Origin: Prinia subflava
Taxonomy: Eukaryota; Chordata; Aves; Passeriformes; Cisticolidae
Length of the DNA stretch: 64,000 nucleotides
Assembly: GCF_021018805.1 (NCBI RefSeq)
Contig: NC_086251.1
Span: 44,710,767 to 44,774,766 of the forward strand
Reading direction: 5' to 3'
Below, piece by piece: positions 15,374 to 27,567 of this stretch; positions within the stretch are counted from its first letter, which is position 1; each line of letters opens with the position of its first letter. A program made the position numbers and the translations under genes. The notes beneath the pieces are model-generated. The model ran no database searches. It saw only the letters and a list, made by a program, of their open reading frames with translations, and had not been told where the DNA came from.

Positions 15374-15603
15374 GATGAGGTAAGTTTACAATTAAAAAAA
15401 AAACCCAAAAAAACCCAGAAAATAAAATAAGGGAAATTAGGGACATGGACATTTGGAGCTGAACTCTTATTTTCACATTAGTGACAGTAAAAATTGAGCC
15501 TTACCTACCCAAAGAAATGGAATTATAACACTTAATGGGATATGAAGGTGTTTTTTTATAAAATCACATTTTGTTCAAAGCTGTTAGCTGATGTTCTCAA
15601 GGG

Positions 15604-16487
15604 TGTTTCTGTGTTTGTTTGATGCACCAAGGTGTTAGAGCAGGGGTCTGCAGGGGTGGCCTCTGTGAAAAGAGCCAGGTTCTGCCTTTTGCCAGACACA
15701 GCCAGTCCCAGCTGGCTCCAATGGGCCTGCTGCAGGGCACAGCTGAGTCTGTCAGATGATCTGGGGGTGTCTCTGTGAAAAAATGTTTAAAAAGGGTAGG
15801 AAACACTGTGCAGCCATTGTGAGAGACAGGAGGGATGAAAATGTGAGAGAAACAACCCTGCAGACACCCAGATCAAGGAGCAAGGAAGATAAGGATGTGC
15901 TACACATGTTGGAGGAGAAATCCCCAGCAATCCATAGAGTACAGTGATGCAGGTTGTTTCCTTGTAGCCTGTGGAGAGTGCACACAAGAGAAGGCTTTCT
16001 GGCTGGAATTGTAGCCCAGGGAGAGAAACCCATGCAGAAGAAGTCTGTTCTTAAAGGACTGTTCCTCCTGGAATGAACACATGTTGGAGCAGGAAAAATA
16101 GGTGAGGGCAAAGAAGATTCAGAGACTAGACTATGTTATGAATCGACAACAAGCCACCATTCCCATTCTCCTAGGACATTTTTTGGGGAAAGAATGGAAG
16201 AGTAAGGAATGAAAGACTGAAGCAGAGCCTGGGAAGAAAAGGGGATGGGGAAGGAGGTGTTTTTTGGTTTTCTTTCTCACCATCCTATACCATCTAAATG
16301 ACAATAAATTATTCTTTCCCAAGTTGAGCCTGTTCTGCCTGTGCTAGTAACTGCTAAGTGATATCCCTGCCTTTATCTCAACCACAAGCTTTTCCATCTT
16401 GTTCTTCTCCCCCTGTCCTGTTCAGGAGGGGGAGGGATAGAGTGGCTGACTGAGGGTCTGGTAGCCAACCAAGGTTAATCCACCTCA
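15604..16487 (+). mobile_element. avian endogenous retrovirus LTR, family A (plus)
   Basis: This is a diverged retroviral LTR in sense orientation. It begins with TG and its 5' part shows the family landmarks I know from bird genomes: a stretch near GCAGGGGTGGCCTCTGTG, then CAGCTGGCTCCAATGGG, then TGAGAGACAGGAGGG and AACCCTGCAGACACCCAG. The 3' part carries the poly(A) signal at 16303-16308, followed by TTTATCTCAACCAC and a GGAGGGGGAGGGATAGAG block, and it ends near CCACCTCA. It is the same family as the minus-strand LTR at 27568-28485. No gag, pol or env sequence flanks it, so it is probably a solo LTR left by recombination. No clean target-site duplication is visible, which fits its age. Boundaries are good to about 10-20 bases. 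The 119-codon open frame on its minus strand is a by-product. Confidence 0.8.
16303..16308 (+). promoter_or_regulatory. LTR poly(A) signal AATAAA
   Basis: A canonical AATAAA lies at the expected place in the 3' third of the family A LTR, downstream of a TTTCTCACCATCC block that in this family precedes the poly(A) signal. Present-day use is unknown. Confidence 0.6.
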
Positions 16488-19400
16488 AGTTCCACCAAAA
16501 CCACTGAAGGATGAGAGTCGTGCTGATTTATACCGGCTCCGGTGCTGGTACCTTCTTTTCTATTACTATAAATGAAAATAGTTGTATGTACAAAATAAGC
16601 AAGTATGGTTCAATTCTGAATGTTGCCATAGATAAGAATGTTTACTTGGCAAGGAAAAGGGACGGGGGAAGAAAACCACGCTGTTAACATTAGTCCTTAG
16701 CCAGACATTTGGAAACTGTTGCTATATTTAGGGGCTAAGATTCCAATATGTTTTACATCAGGGAATTCTGTGCTCTTGTCTAATTACTGCTCTATACAAC
16801 ATAGCTTATACTGGGCTCCTTGATGTTGAGAAATGATCCTCTTGAGTCTGCAAAGCTAAATTATTTGAATACGGTAAACAGCTTTTCCACTACATGAAAT
16901 CTGGTACTGTATTTTATTCTTGGACAAACCATACGACAATTTCATTCAGAATCAAGAAACACTTATCTTCCAGGTGAAAAAGTAGCTATTTTATTAGAAA
17001 ACAGCATTCCATCACATGTCATGATAAATTTGTCCTGAAACTTCAATGCAAATTTAAGATTTCTGTCCCAAATGACTGGCAGGTATTTTACAGTTAAAAA
17101 AGTACTTTTTATTTCTACCAAATTAAAAAATATTATTTTAAAAAAGATCCTACTACTGTAAATAAATACAGTCTTTTCAGCTAATAACCTTACAGCTCAG
17201 AGAAATCTCAGACATCTGAGCTGATAAATCAGTAAGTTAGACTTTTAATGAAATCAGTGTGGACAGTAAACAGGGCTCTAGAGTTATGAGAAAGAAGGAT
17301 AAAATATTTCCTTTCCCATGCCATAGAGGGAAGAGGATGGTTGAGATGGGACTGGAGGGATGGGGAGGAGACCCAGACATTCCTACTGGGAAGGGCCCTG
17401 GAAATATAAACAAGCAAGAAAGAATACAAACCAAGCCAAGAACAAGCAGCTGGACTCTTCTTCTGCAGCTGGACTCTATGGAGAACCTTAAGTGCTCACC
17501 CTTCTCATGCACATGGTCTCCATGAAAATGTGTCAATTTTCTACGGGAGTCACAGTGGAATAGGCAGACAAAGACTTTGAAAGGTCACAGAGGTTTTGTC
17601 CCTTCTTCAGCCCTCATTTTTTTTTTTCCAAAATCCAGACAGGCCCCATGAATAATTTATGTTTATCTATCCCCAGCCTTCTTCCTCTCCCTCTTTCTCT
17701 TCCTATGAAACCCTAGTTTGTTTTTCACAACGAAGTTTGATGGCACAGAGGGTACCCTGAGAACACTTTCCTGCTCTAAGCACCTAATGTGACATTGCTG
17801 CAGGATGTAATTGTAAATCTGTGTGCCTCTAGGAACTTTTAAGCAATCACACTGGGGAGAACATAAAAAAAAAAAAAAAAAAACAGGGACACAGTTTCAT
17901 AGGTAAAGACAATGAAAACTAAGAACACCCCCCAATTTTTTACATTTGCATAGAAATGTCTGAAGAGCTTCAATGAAAATATCAGGTATTTTAACAGCAT
18001 ATAATGTTTTTTGTTCAGATGACTAGGTTTAGGGGTTTAACATAGATTTGACCATAGCAGGACCTGGAAGTACTGCATGGGTCTCATGTGAGGAACTTAT
18101 GTGGGGTTTTGCAAGGCTGATTCAGTTGAATACCACTGTGTCCATTGTGATAAAGTTTATAGTTAACAAAAACAAAATTTTATAAGGATTTATCTTGTTC
18201 AACATTCTGGAAACAAAATGACTGTGTTGTCTCCCATTCCTGTCTCTAATTTTACCTTCTGCTTGAATGGTTAGAACATTCACCTGGAAGAACTCAGAAG
18301 CCTGCTGGGAAACCTGCACTAGTGTAAATGAACTTTTTCATAAAACTTGAAAAAAATTCAGTGATGGTAACCAAGTAAGCACTATCCACAAGTAGTCTGA
18401 GGTTATAGTTAGCTCGTATTGTTGAAATTTCTTCATTTAATATGTTTCAATATATCTGGGTAAGTACTGAAATTACATTCTCCCAGTTTTCTTTTTAATA
18501 TGGTGGTAACTATTGATCTGTGTGTAGCAGTGGGGGTTTTCAGCCTGCAACAACTCCAGTGTTTTTTTGAAAAGATGGATAACTGTAAGGTTTTTGAAGA
18601 ATTGCTAAGGTCACTCTCTTGAAAGGGGAAATCAGGGTCAGGTGTCTTCTGAGGAGAGTCCCAAGAGCACACCTACACCACAGAGTACATCATACCCAAC
18701 CTGGAGCAGTGCAGCTGTGCAAAGTGAGAGCAGAGCTCTTTAACTGGCATGTTTGTGCTGTTGCCCTGATCCAAACGATTATCTTTCAGTGGGGCATCAC
18801 TTTGCCGTGTGAGAGAAGCCCAGCTTTCTCAGAGCTCATTCAGGGATGCCTGGCAGAGCCCAGTGTCCCACAGCAGGTCCTGGGGCAGGCAGGCAGTGAG
18901 GCAGCGTGGCCTGGCCACACCCGGTGCCACACCCAGAGCCTCGCTGACTCTGCTGGAGTTTGTGACTCACACATCGTGTGGAAGAGCTAAAATCTCTGAG
19001 TGCTTCTATTTTTCCAAGATATTTCCAAAACAAGCACTGGTGTGATCTACTGTTCTTGTCATTTTAATCCAGGAGTGACCCAGATGACTGCTATGAGTGC
19101 TGTTTTCAGAAGACAATGTGAATGCTACTTACATATGTAGCAATGATTGTTGCATCTCTTGCACACGGGAAATTATGCATTAGCATGTTCAGACTTTAAA
19201 GTCAAATCACAATCTCTCTCAATTTAATTATATGATTAAGAATGACTTAGTCAACTTTACCCAATGACATTAATTGTAATACACAAAACTGTGCCCTGTC
19301 AGAATGTGGTTTTTTTTCCGTAATTAGTTGCAGCTCCTCAAAGCAAAGTATTATTAAAGTTTTCTGATATTGGGGGACTTGGGTTTCTTAGTGTTTTTTT

Positions 19401-22095
19401 CTCTCTCTCTTTTTTTTTTTTTTCCCCACAATATTCCAGTAATGAAATGGATATGATTTACCTCATCTATGAAAAATGTATGTATGTCTGCTAAACTCTG
19501 AATACATCTGCTCAGTTATTGAATTTATCATATTCATTTAAGATGACACAATCACTCCAAAAGCAAATATATACAGAAATATATAAATTCCCCAGACAAA
19601 ATGAGATTCTAAACAGCAAGTCACAGCCTTGTCAATCAAAGTAAACAAACTTTAAATTCTGTGAAGTTATTACTGAACTCAGACATTATATTATATATTA
19701 GAAAATGTAAATATAAACATGGAATTTATAAAAAAAGCTTCCACAAAGAAAGCAACATTGCAAATAGTAAATTAAGCTAATGAAGTTAAATAGTTAGATA
19801 CACAACAACATCATGAGTGACAAAAAAAGAAAGAGTGCATTTGCTATAAAGGGGCAATACTAAGTAAGTAAGGATGATGGAGAACTTTCCCAGAGAGCAT
19901 ACTGTGTAATGTCAAACCAAACAATTCAAGATTTTAGCCAAAACAATAATCAAAGATTCATATGGAAATGTAAGAGGGTTTTTTTTTAATTATTATAGAA
20001 AAGAAAGCTAGATAATCCAGGGCATAATTACCCTGTGCTCCCACTAGAACTTTTTAAAGTCAATGGATATTGTATTATTTACTTGGAAGACCTCATCTTA
20101 CCAAACAAAGAAATGAAAGTCATTGTCACATGCTCTACAGAGGAGGCACTTTAGTATTTTTATTATTATTATTATTATTATTATTTTAAGTCAGTCTGAT
20201 TTTTTCACATTGTTGAATATTTACCTAAACTTAGTAAACATTATTTGCAACTAGCCTATGTACAGAATGATGTTGTTTATGATGTTTTTATTAGAAAGTC
20301 TTAAGAAAATCTCAGCATTAGAAGAGATAATATAGTCCTCAAAAATCCCCTTTCAAGAGTCCAAGTCAAATTAGGCAGAAAAATGTCATTTTGGCTTGAG
20401 ATTAATTTAAAACTGTTCTTTTAATTCACTGGTCTTCGAGTTATTTATCTATCTTTATCATGGGTGTGGAAACTCTCATTGCCTGAGCATCATTTTTAAT
20501 TCCCCAGGTGAATATTATGCCTTCAAAATATAGTCGATGAACATATTTTTTTGGCTAAGTGTGCTCATGTTGATCTGCCAAATGGCCTGATGCCTGCTAA
20601 CATATTGGTCAGACACATGTCTTTGGGTTTAAGTGCCAAGAAAATTTCTCACACTTGCATGCCATGTCTTCTAAAGGAAGCAGCACTGAGAAGTTATCTC
20701 TACATATGCCTTTTCCTTTCAGCTTTGCCACATACTCAGGTGAACTACCCAACCAGCAACAAAAGCCCAATGAAAGGGAAAGCAAGGAGTTTGCTGATGT
20801 TCATGATTTTTATACTGTAAATAGGAGTAACTTCGGGTCCATGTGCAGTTACACTGCTGGGCAAGGGCAATGCAGCAGCTCTCAGCAGAGCATCTTCAGG
20901 TTTTTGCTCTGAGCAGAGTTTGGGGCTGGGCTGGCGAGAGGTGCCTCAGTAGGTGGCAGTGTTCCTTCTCCCTGCCCTGGCCTTCTCAAACACCCTCCAG
21001 CCTTTCCTCCCCAGAAGGACAATTATCTGATGAGATGGCAGAATGCTAATTATCCAGGGAGAGTGTGTGTTGCTGTTTTACATTGGGTGAAAAACAAACA
21101 AACAAACACACAAGCACACCTGTGAAATTTGAGCTGTTGCAAATGATTGAAGTCATGGCCAATAGTGAAAGAAGTTAATTAAACAGGCTGTACAGCTCTT
21201 TTAATCACAGCCTAATCGAAGATGAAACCTCTTTATGTGTCTAGAGAATAGGATCTCTGAGTTTTTCAGAGCAAATACATTCACAGAAAACATGCTGCAT
21301 GAGATCAAATAAAGCTGCCTTTTTGAATCATATGTAGACAGTCTAAATATTTTGGTTTGCTGTAGTTATATTTTTGATTTGTATTACATTTGAAAGGAGA
21401 AAAATAAAATACCAAAATTTAAAAATTATGTACTAAAATAATGTAATTTCAATGTTTTTAATCACTAAAAATAGCTACATATTTCTAAAAAAAAATTAGT
21501 AAGAATTAATTCTAATATAGACTAGGAATCTCTATTCAGTAGACGAAGCTGATTTTAAAGACAACAGGATAGAAAACCAGTAAGGTAGAAAGGGAAATAA
21601 AATTGTTCCTGGAAAAAAATCACCATAAGAAAAAGCCAACAATAACAACAACAAAACCCCACAAAACTTAGAATAGCTACTTTCATTTTGAAGAGAACTT
21701 TCACATATGCAAGCAATTTTTTATCAACTTCCTTTTTAGAATTTCTAAAATGCCAGTGTGTAACATACCAGGGATTGCAAAAGTTACCTAAAAGTGAGAT
21801 TTTGCAGCATTTTTTGGCTGTGAAAAGAGTTGGAAATACCAAAAATTCTCATGAGAAACTTTTTACTTCTGAAACTGCCAGTCAGTTTTTATTTTTGAGT
21901 AGCTAATATTTGTGTAAGCATAAAAAGTGCATGATTGATCTTATTTGAACCTTTTGAGATTTATCCTTCACTAGCATGAACTGATCTTAATTAGAGTAGT
22001 TCCTGAAGTGCAAAAAGGAGGAATGTATCAATATATATTCCACTGAAATCGGGAAAGAAAAACTGTTTAAACATTAAAGGATAAGAAGGAAACAA
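16488..22095. other. unannotated DNA with GC-richer patches
   Basis: No gene is supported. Two patches are richer in GC than their surroundings, at about 17280-17530 and 18640-18990. Both hold overlapping open frames on both strands, which points to composition rather than coding. The 18640-18990 patch is rich in CAG, CTG and CCCAG words and could be an old repeat or a regulatory element. A small hairpin with 9-bp arms (CAGCTCAGA / TCTGAGCTG) is at 17193-17223. An A19 tract is at 17865-17883 and a mixed TC/T tract at 19394-19423. Confidence 0.5.
20158..20186. repeat. (TTA)n microsatellite
   Basis: About nine perfect copies of a TTA/ATT trinucleotide. It is likely polymorphic between individuals. 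Confidence 0.9.
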
Positions 22096-22123
22096 AATAA
22101 ATGTGGGTAGAAGCACTTGAATG

Positions 22124-22173
<50 letters not shown>
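22096..22173 (+). repeat. AATAAA followed by an A50 tract
   Basis: A run of 50 uninterrupted A occupies 22124-22173. A canonical AATAAA lies at 22096-22101, 22 bases before the run starts, which is the spacing of a genuine mRNA 3' end. This could mark a reverse-transcribed polyadenylated RNA inserted on the plus strand, or it could be a slippage tract near a chance hexamer. No matching target-site duplication was found by eye and the upstream sequence is not a recognisable gene. Confidence 0.55.
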
Positions 22174-22176
<3 letters not shown>

Positions 22177-25100
22177 GTATTTTCTATACTGCTTGAGTGT
22201 AAATAAATAATATGAAATACAGAATTTTACACTGGTTGCAGGGTATCAAAATGTCCCATTAAAAGAAACACCAAAAACTGAAACATTCTGTTGCTGAAAC
22301 TAAACATTATGCCAGTCCATAGTATAGAAACTGGGACTACAATACATCAAAATAAACACAAATCAAAATTCACCAATTTTTGCATAGCAGCATTCAAAAC
22401 AGATCCCTGAGAAGTATCTAAACTGCACCCTGAGGAATAAACGGGCAGAAAGGAGAGGCTGAGCCTCCTTCCTCACCACCCTGATCCTCACCGCCATGGA
22501 GATTTAAGAACTTCAGTTTCAGTTTCTAAAAAGTCTTTTGATCACCTGTGTCAAAATTACCAATTGAAATGTCTCTGCATAGTGAGGTACTTGTCAGACA
22601 AAATATAGGAATAAATACAAAGCAAAAGGGCCTTTGTACTTGTGTGAAGACCAAAGCAGAATTTGAACAGACCATTTGATTGTGAAAGTTGGTTTGCAGA
22701 TTGTGGCATTATCCACTTTCTAATATCATTTGTGGAATAGGATAAGACAGAAATATAGCAGTAATTAGCTAATTAGAACACATGGTGTGTGGGCTGGTTG
22801 AGAAGGCAGCAACACTGTCTAGCAGAGAGAAACTAAAAAAGTGCCTGGCTAACTATTGTAAGCTAATTGCCTGTGGGGTCAGCAAAGGATTCACCACCTC
22901 ACACACACCCAGCCCTCCCCACCTCCACCCCCTGGAACAGCTGGTTAGACTTCTCATGTTTTGGCTCTCCTTTCTTTGTTTTCACCCCCACCCTAAATGT
23001 AGAGCACCAGAGAGATCTAAAAACTTTGCCAAAAGACAAGAATCTCAAGCTCTGTTTATCTGATTTCTTATGATAAAATTCACAACAGTCTTGAAATCAA
23101 AGGATGCAACTCCAGACACATTTTGAGGAGGTTTGAGGGACATCTGCTGTGCAGCTCCTCTTTAATGGGATCTAGAGGGCAAGATGATGGAAAACCCTCA
23201 GAAGCCTCTCTGGTAAATCCAGCTCTGTAAGCAAAGTGCTCATGGTTGTTTTCACATAATTGCTAAGTTTGGCGGAAGATGAAACAAAAAGGAATAAAGG
23301 AAGGGAGTCAGATAGATGTGACCTAATGTCACTGAATTAACTGGGATCAAAAAATCAAGAACTGGCAATGCATAAAACATTTCTATTTCAGGTCCTGATA
23401 TCCTTTTCCATAGAAATTGCTCATCTTTTAAAACTATAGACCTCCTAAATTAGCAAATGTTGTTATTTTGAATGACAATTCAGTGCTTGGGTAGTTGCCT
23501 AAAATATATCAAGACAAACTGGCAATTACTGGCCTTTTTTATTCCACTTTCTGGAAAGAGTAAAAGTGTGTCAGTCATGACAGCTCCTTTCCCTTGCTAA
23601 GCCTGTAGCTCTGGAAGCAGAGAGCTAACTCACAATGTGGAGATTTAAACTACAACATAACCAGTGAATATCAATAAAGTACATCTTATCTTTATCAAGA
23701 AGTCATATACTTCTGGAAGAAAAAATGGTTTGTTCCTGGATCTTTCCTGTCTTCTCAATTTTTAAAATGTCTTTATTAGCATGCTAGCATTAAAGTATAC
23801 CTTCACTAAGGCCTTTAAATAAAACTTTATTTTCTTTCAAAATTATTCTGTAACAGCCTGTCTGTCACTCACTGGAAAGTTGAATGCATTAACAGCCACA
23901 AAAGCTCAGATTAGCAGGCTGGTGAGCTGATATAAAAAACCCACACACTCCAAAAAATCATGAAACCAACTCAAAAGGCCTATCTTTCTTATTACTTCTT
24001 TTCTTCTTATACAACAATTCAAACTGTTATCTGCTTCCCCTGAAACCCTATGTAGCTATACATAGTCTCATTTATCTATATCTATTTATAATCTCAGAAA
24101 TATAGATTCTGTTAAAATCACCCCTGAAACTGTTGATGTAACAATGTTGGTCATCCTTAACACTGATGAAAGTTCTTGAATGGGAGACTCTTATCCCAAT
24201 TCAGTGCTTCTAGGGGAATTAAATAGTTGTCTAAACACGACTTGAAAGGCACGTGTGTAAATTATGTGCTTACTATGCTCTGAAAAGTCTTTCTTTCTTT
24301 GGGTTGTAAAGCTCTCAGTGTGTATGTAATAAAAGAAATAGCTCAACTCTTCCAAAAACCGTTTCTGAAAATAGTTTACTACCATTAAGAGAAAAACAGG
24401 TGGAGGCAGAGCCAATATCTATAAAGAAATATTTCAATAATAATGATGATGATAATAATGATAACAACAACAATGATAATACATACTTGTTGGAAGTGTA
24501 GAAAGAGGAAAAACACATGACAAGGTGTCCTGGTTTAAAAATAGGATCATGTAATTAAAAATACTGTTTAGTCAAACCAAAATTTCTTTAGTCTCTTATA
24601 GACAGTTGCTTTATAATTAAATACTCCTTCAAAATATTCTTGACAGAAGAATATTCTTCCTTTTAAATTGCACTGGGTATCTTATTTAACAGCTTCTCTG
24701 GATAAGAGGCATCATAATATTTCCAATATACACTTCTTTGCAGTCTCATTTACTAGTTTACATTTTCATGGTCTTGATTGGGTATTTTATGCAAGTTTCC
24801 TTACATGCATCTATTCAAATATTTTTGGAATTTTACAACCCTAAATATATTATTACACCCAATTCACGTTTTTGATATTGCCATTTTAGAAACTAGACTA
24901 AACAGGCATCTAGATGTAAATACAGAAGAAACCCTAAATCCCTCTGCAGGTTCAGCATTTTGGGAGCTATTTGTTTGTTTTCCAGTTCAACCAAAACAAC
25001 TGAAACCACTGTGTTTCCTGGCCACCATCCCTTTCTGAAGCTTTTTTATCTGTAAACAACAGGCAACAGGAAATAAAGTAACCATTCTGTTTCCATGCTG

Positions 25101-27218
25101 TTCTCTTCCTCATCACTCATATTGGCTCCTAGTCAGCAGACCTTTGCTCATTTTAGTTCTTAAGGAAACAGCTTTGGGAGGCCTGGGCATAGCTAGACTC
25201 AGCAGCTGAGCTTCCCTGAAATGTCTGTGTTAGCTCACGTTCAGTACAGTGCCGTGGCTTTCAAGGGGAACTTCCATCCCCTTCATGATGGTGAGCTCAC
25301 CTAAGCCAGGCTGTACATAATTAACTCCTGTGTAGTACTTACTGTCTGATCCACCTCTAAGTCATCAGTGCTAATTAATCTCTTGAACTCTGGACTTTTG
25401 CTTGGCTCAGGGACTCATTCTCTGAGAAAACTCGCGGGAAATGGCTACTGTATGGTTTTACATCCTTTCAAAATAGCCCAGAGACCTGAAAAAACTCATA
25501 ACATGCAACCATATGCCATATAGGATGTTTAAAACTGTTTCCAGCCTTTAATACCTGAACATTTAAAATGATATGTTTGATACTGACCTTACAAAGTGAT
25601 ATAAAAAATAAATAATGAACGATCAGGTAACAAAAATATAGGAACAAAAATAACCATGAATAAAAATATCTGTGGCCAGAGAAAAAGTAGAAGCGAAATG
25701 AACAAAATTTAAAGAATAGTGCATGTCTGGATCTCTTTGTTCCTTTCCCTTTGAAGTCAGCATGTGACATGTGCATGAAAGAAATGGTCTTAAATTGCAT
25801 TTTTTGAGAAATCAAATGAAACAAATTCCCCACTGCTAATGAAAATATTATGAACATGAACAGCCTTAATGTCTCTAGGCTTTCTTTATTTAGTCAAGTG
25901 GGAAAAAATCATGCTTTTTTCTGGCTTTTTATGAATTGTAGGAGATAAAAACCTCTTTGTCCCCTAACCTCTTTGGCTTTGAATATTCTATTATACATGA
26001 GTTTACTTATGTAGTCCATTAATGGACTACATAAAAATTTTCTATTTTTAGCATTAATAGATACTATTAATTGACATTATTGTTCTGTTATTTTTATATT
26101 TTACAGGTTCAGATTTTCAAGTTCCCTATGTTCTTGCTAAGAGCCTCCTGTTGTAATTTATCTTCTTATTCCACCAGTCCATGCACTGTATCCCAGTAGC
26201 TTAATGAATTTTTCAGAGCTGTCAAGTTCAACAGGAGTCTTCAACCCCAACACTGCCACCTGTGCTAGTCACAACATCAGCACTGCTCCTTTGAGCAGTC
26301 TCACTCTACAAAGAGCTGCCATAACCTGCTTTTCAAAAGTCAACCTTCCAAAACAGAGCACAAGATTTAAAAAGGCTTTAAAATCAACTCATAGACTTCA
26401 TGGATATCCCCGGCAAAAAACAAAAAACAAAACCAAAACCAAAATAAACAAACAAAACCCCCAAAACAACCAGCCAACCAACAAAAAAATAAAACCCATC
26501 AAAGCAAATTAACTTTGAAAGGTTTGAGCAGTTCTTTGAAAAAAAAAAAAAAAAAGATATTTTAACATGGTTCTCATGTGGAAGAATCAGAGATGTTTCC
26601 TTTAAAAAATGATCACTCTTTCACAACTGTGTTAATTTAATGTTGGTTGCTGATATTTTCCATTTTTGTATCTAATTTCTCTGCTTTATTTTTATTTATG
26701 CTTCTATAGTATTTATTATTAATTTTTCAATATTATCTTCCACATTTTCTTGTCCTTTTTATCAAGTATTAAATAACAATTCTTGTTGAAAGTATTTTTC
26801 AGCTTTCAAGTCTAGAACTTTTTCAGATCATGTTTGTAATTTAGGAAAAAAAAGAGCCTCTTTTTATTTCCCAGGAAATTGTGTACTTATTGTGTACTCA
26901 GAATTCCCTTTTCAATCCTTTTTTGATTCATGCCTTGCTACATTTATATATGATTCGTACACAAACATATTTAGACAACTGTAATGTTTAATACTATATC
27001 TAATTCATACAACTACAATATAGTGTTTGCTAACCATCAAATAGAGATATATAAAAAAGAAACATTTTTTATTTACAATCAGTTATGACTCTTTAAATAG
27101 AAGGTTTTTAAATATCCATAGAGCTGGTAATGACAGCAGAGCAGTATTAAATATATGACTCAAAGTTTTTACAAGATTAACAAAGATAATAAAAAGCCAT
27201 CCGTAGTACTGGTGGAAA
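22174..27218. other. unannotated AT-rich DNA
   Basis: No gene is supported. Simple sequence includes mixed AAT/GAT/AAC trinucleotides at about 24435-24480, an A-rich tract with AAAAC and AACAAA units at about 26415-26500, and an A run at about 26540-26555. A C-rich run of CCACC and CCTCC words lies at about 22890-22935. The 28-bp palindrome at 26007-26034 is listed separately. Confidence 0.55.
26007..26034. repeat. 28-bp perfect palindrome
   Basis: The 14-base arm TTATGTAGTCCATT is followed with no spacer by its exact reverse complement, AATGGACTACATAA. All 28 positions are symmetric and the symmetry stops on both sides. It could form a cruciform or bind a dimeric protein. It lies outside any recognised mobile element. 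Confidence 0.9.
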
Positions 27219-27567
27219 GAATCATAGAATCATTAAGGCTGGAAAAGCCCTCTAAACACACCCTTACCCCAACACTGTCAGATTCACCAGTAAATCATGT
27301 CCCTAAGAGCCCCATGCACAAGGTCTTTGAACTCTTCCAGGTATGATGACTCCACTACTTCCCTAAACAATCTGTTTGCTAATCACTCTTTCAGTGAAGA
27401 AAATCTACCTAATATCAAATCTAAACTTCCCCTAGCCCTTGAGACCGTTTTCTCTTGTCCTGTCTCTTGGTACATGGGAGAAGAGACCAACCTGCACCTG
27501 ACTACAGCCTCCTTTCAGGTGGATGCAGAATGGGCAGGTCTCCCCTGAGCCTCTGTTTTCCAGACTA
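27219..27567 (-). mobile_element. CR1 LINE 3' fragment (minus)
   Basis: The sequence begins with GAATCATAGAATCATTAAGG, the reverse complement of the CR1 3' terminus with its ATTCTATGATTC-type repeats. It continues through reverse-complement CR1 landmarks such as CCTAATATCAAATCTAAA, CTTGTCCTGTCTC and CCTTTCAGGTGGATG, then AGGTCTCCCCTGAGCCTC. It is therefore a 5'-truncated, non-coding 3' end of a CR1 element on the minus strand, as is usual for CR1 copies. Its truncated end abuts the family A LTR directly. The short open frames inside it are chance. Confidence 0.85.

Noticed and set aside
15752..16111. 119-codon open frame on the minus strand
   Set aside because: It is antisense within the plus-strand family A LTR and matches no known protein.
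17193..17223. Small hairpin with 9-bp arms
   Set aside because: Arms this short are expected many times by chance in a window of this size.
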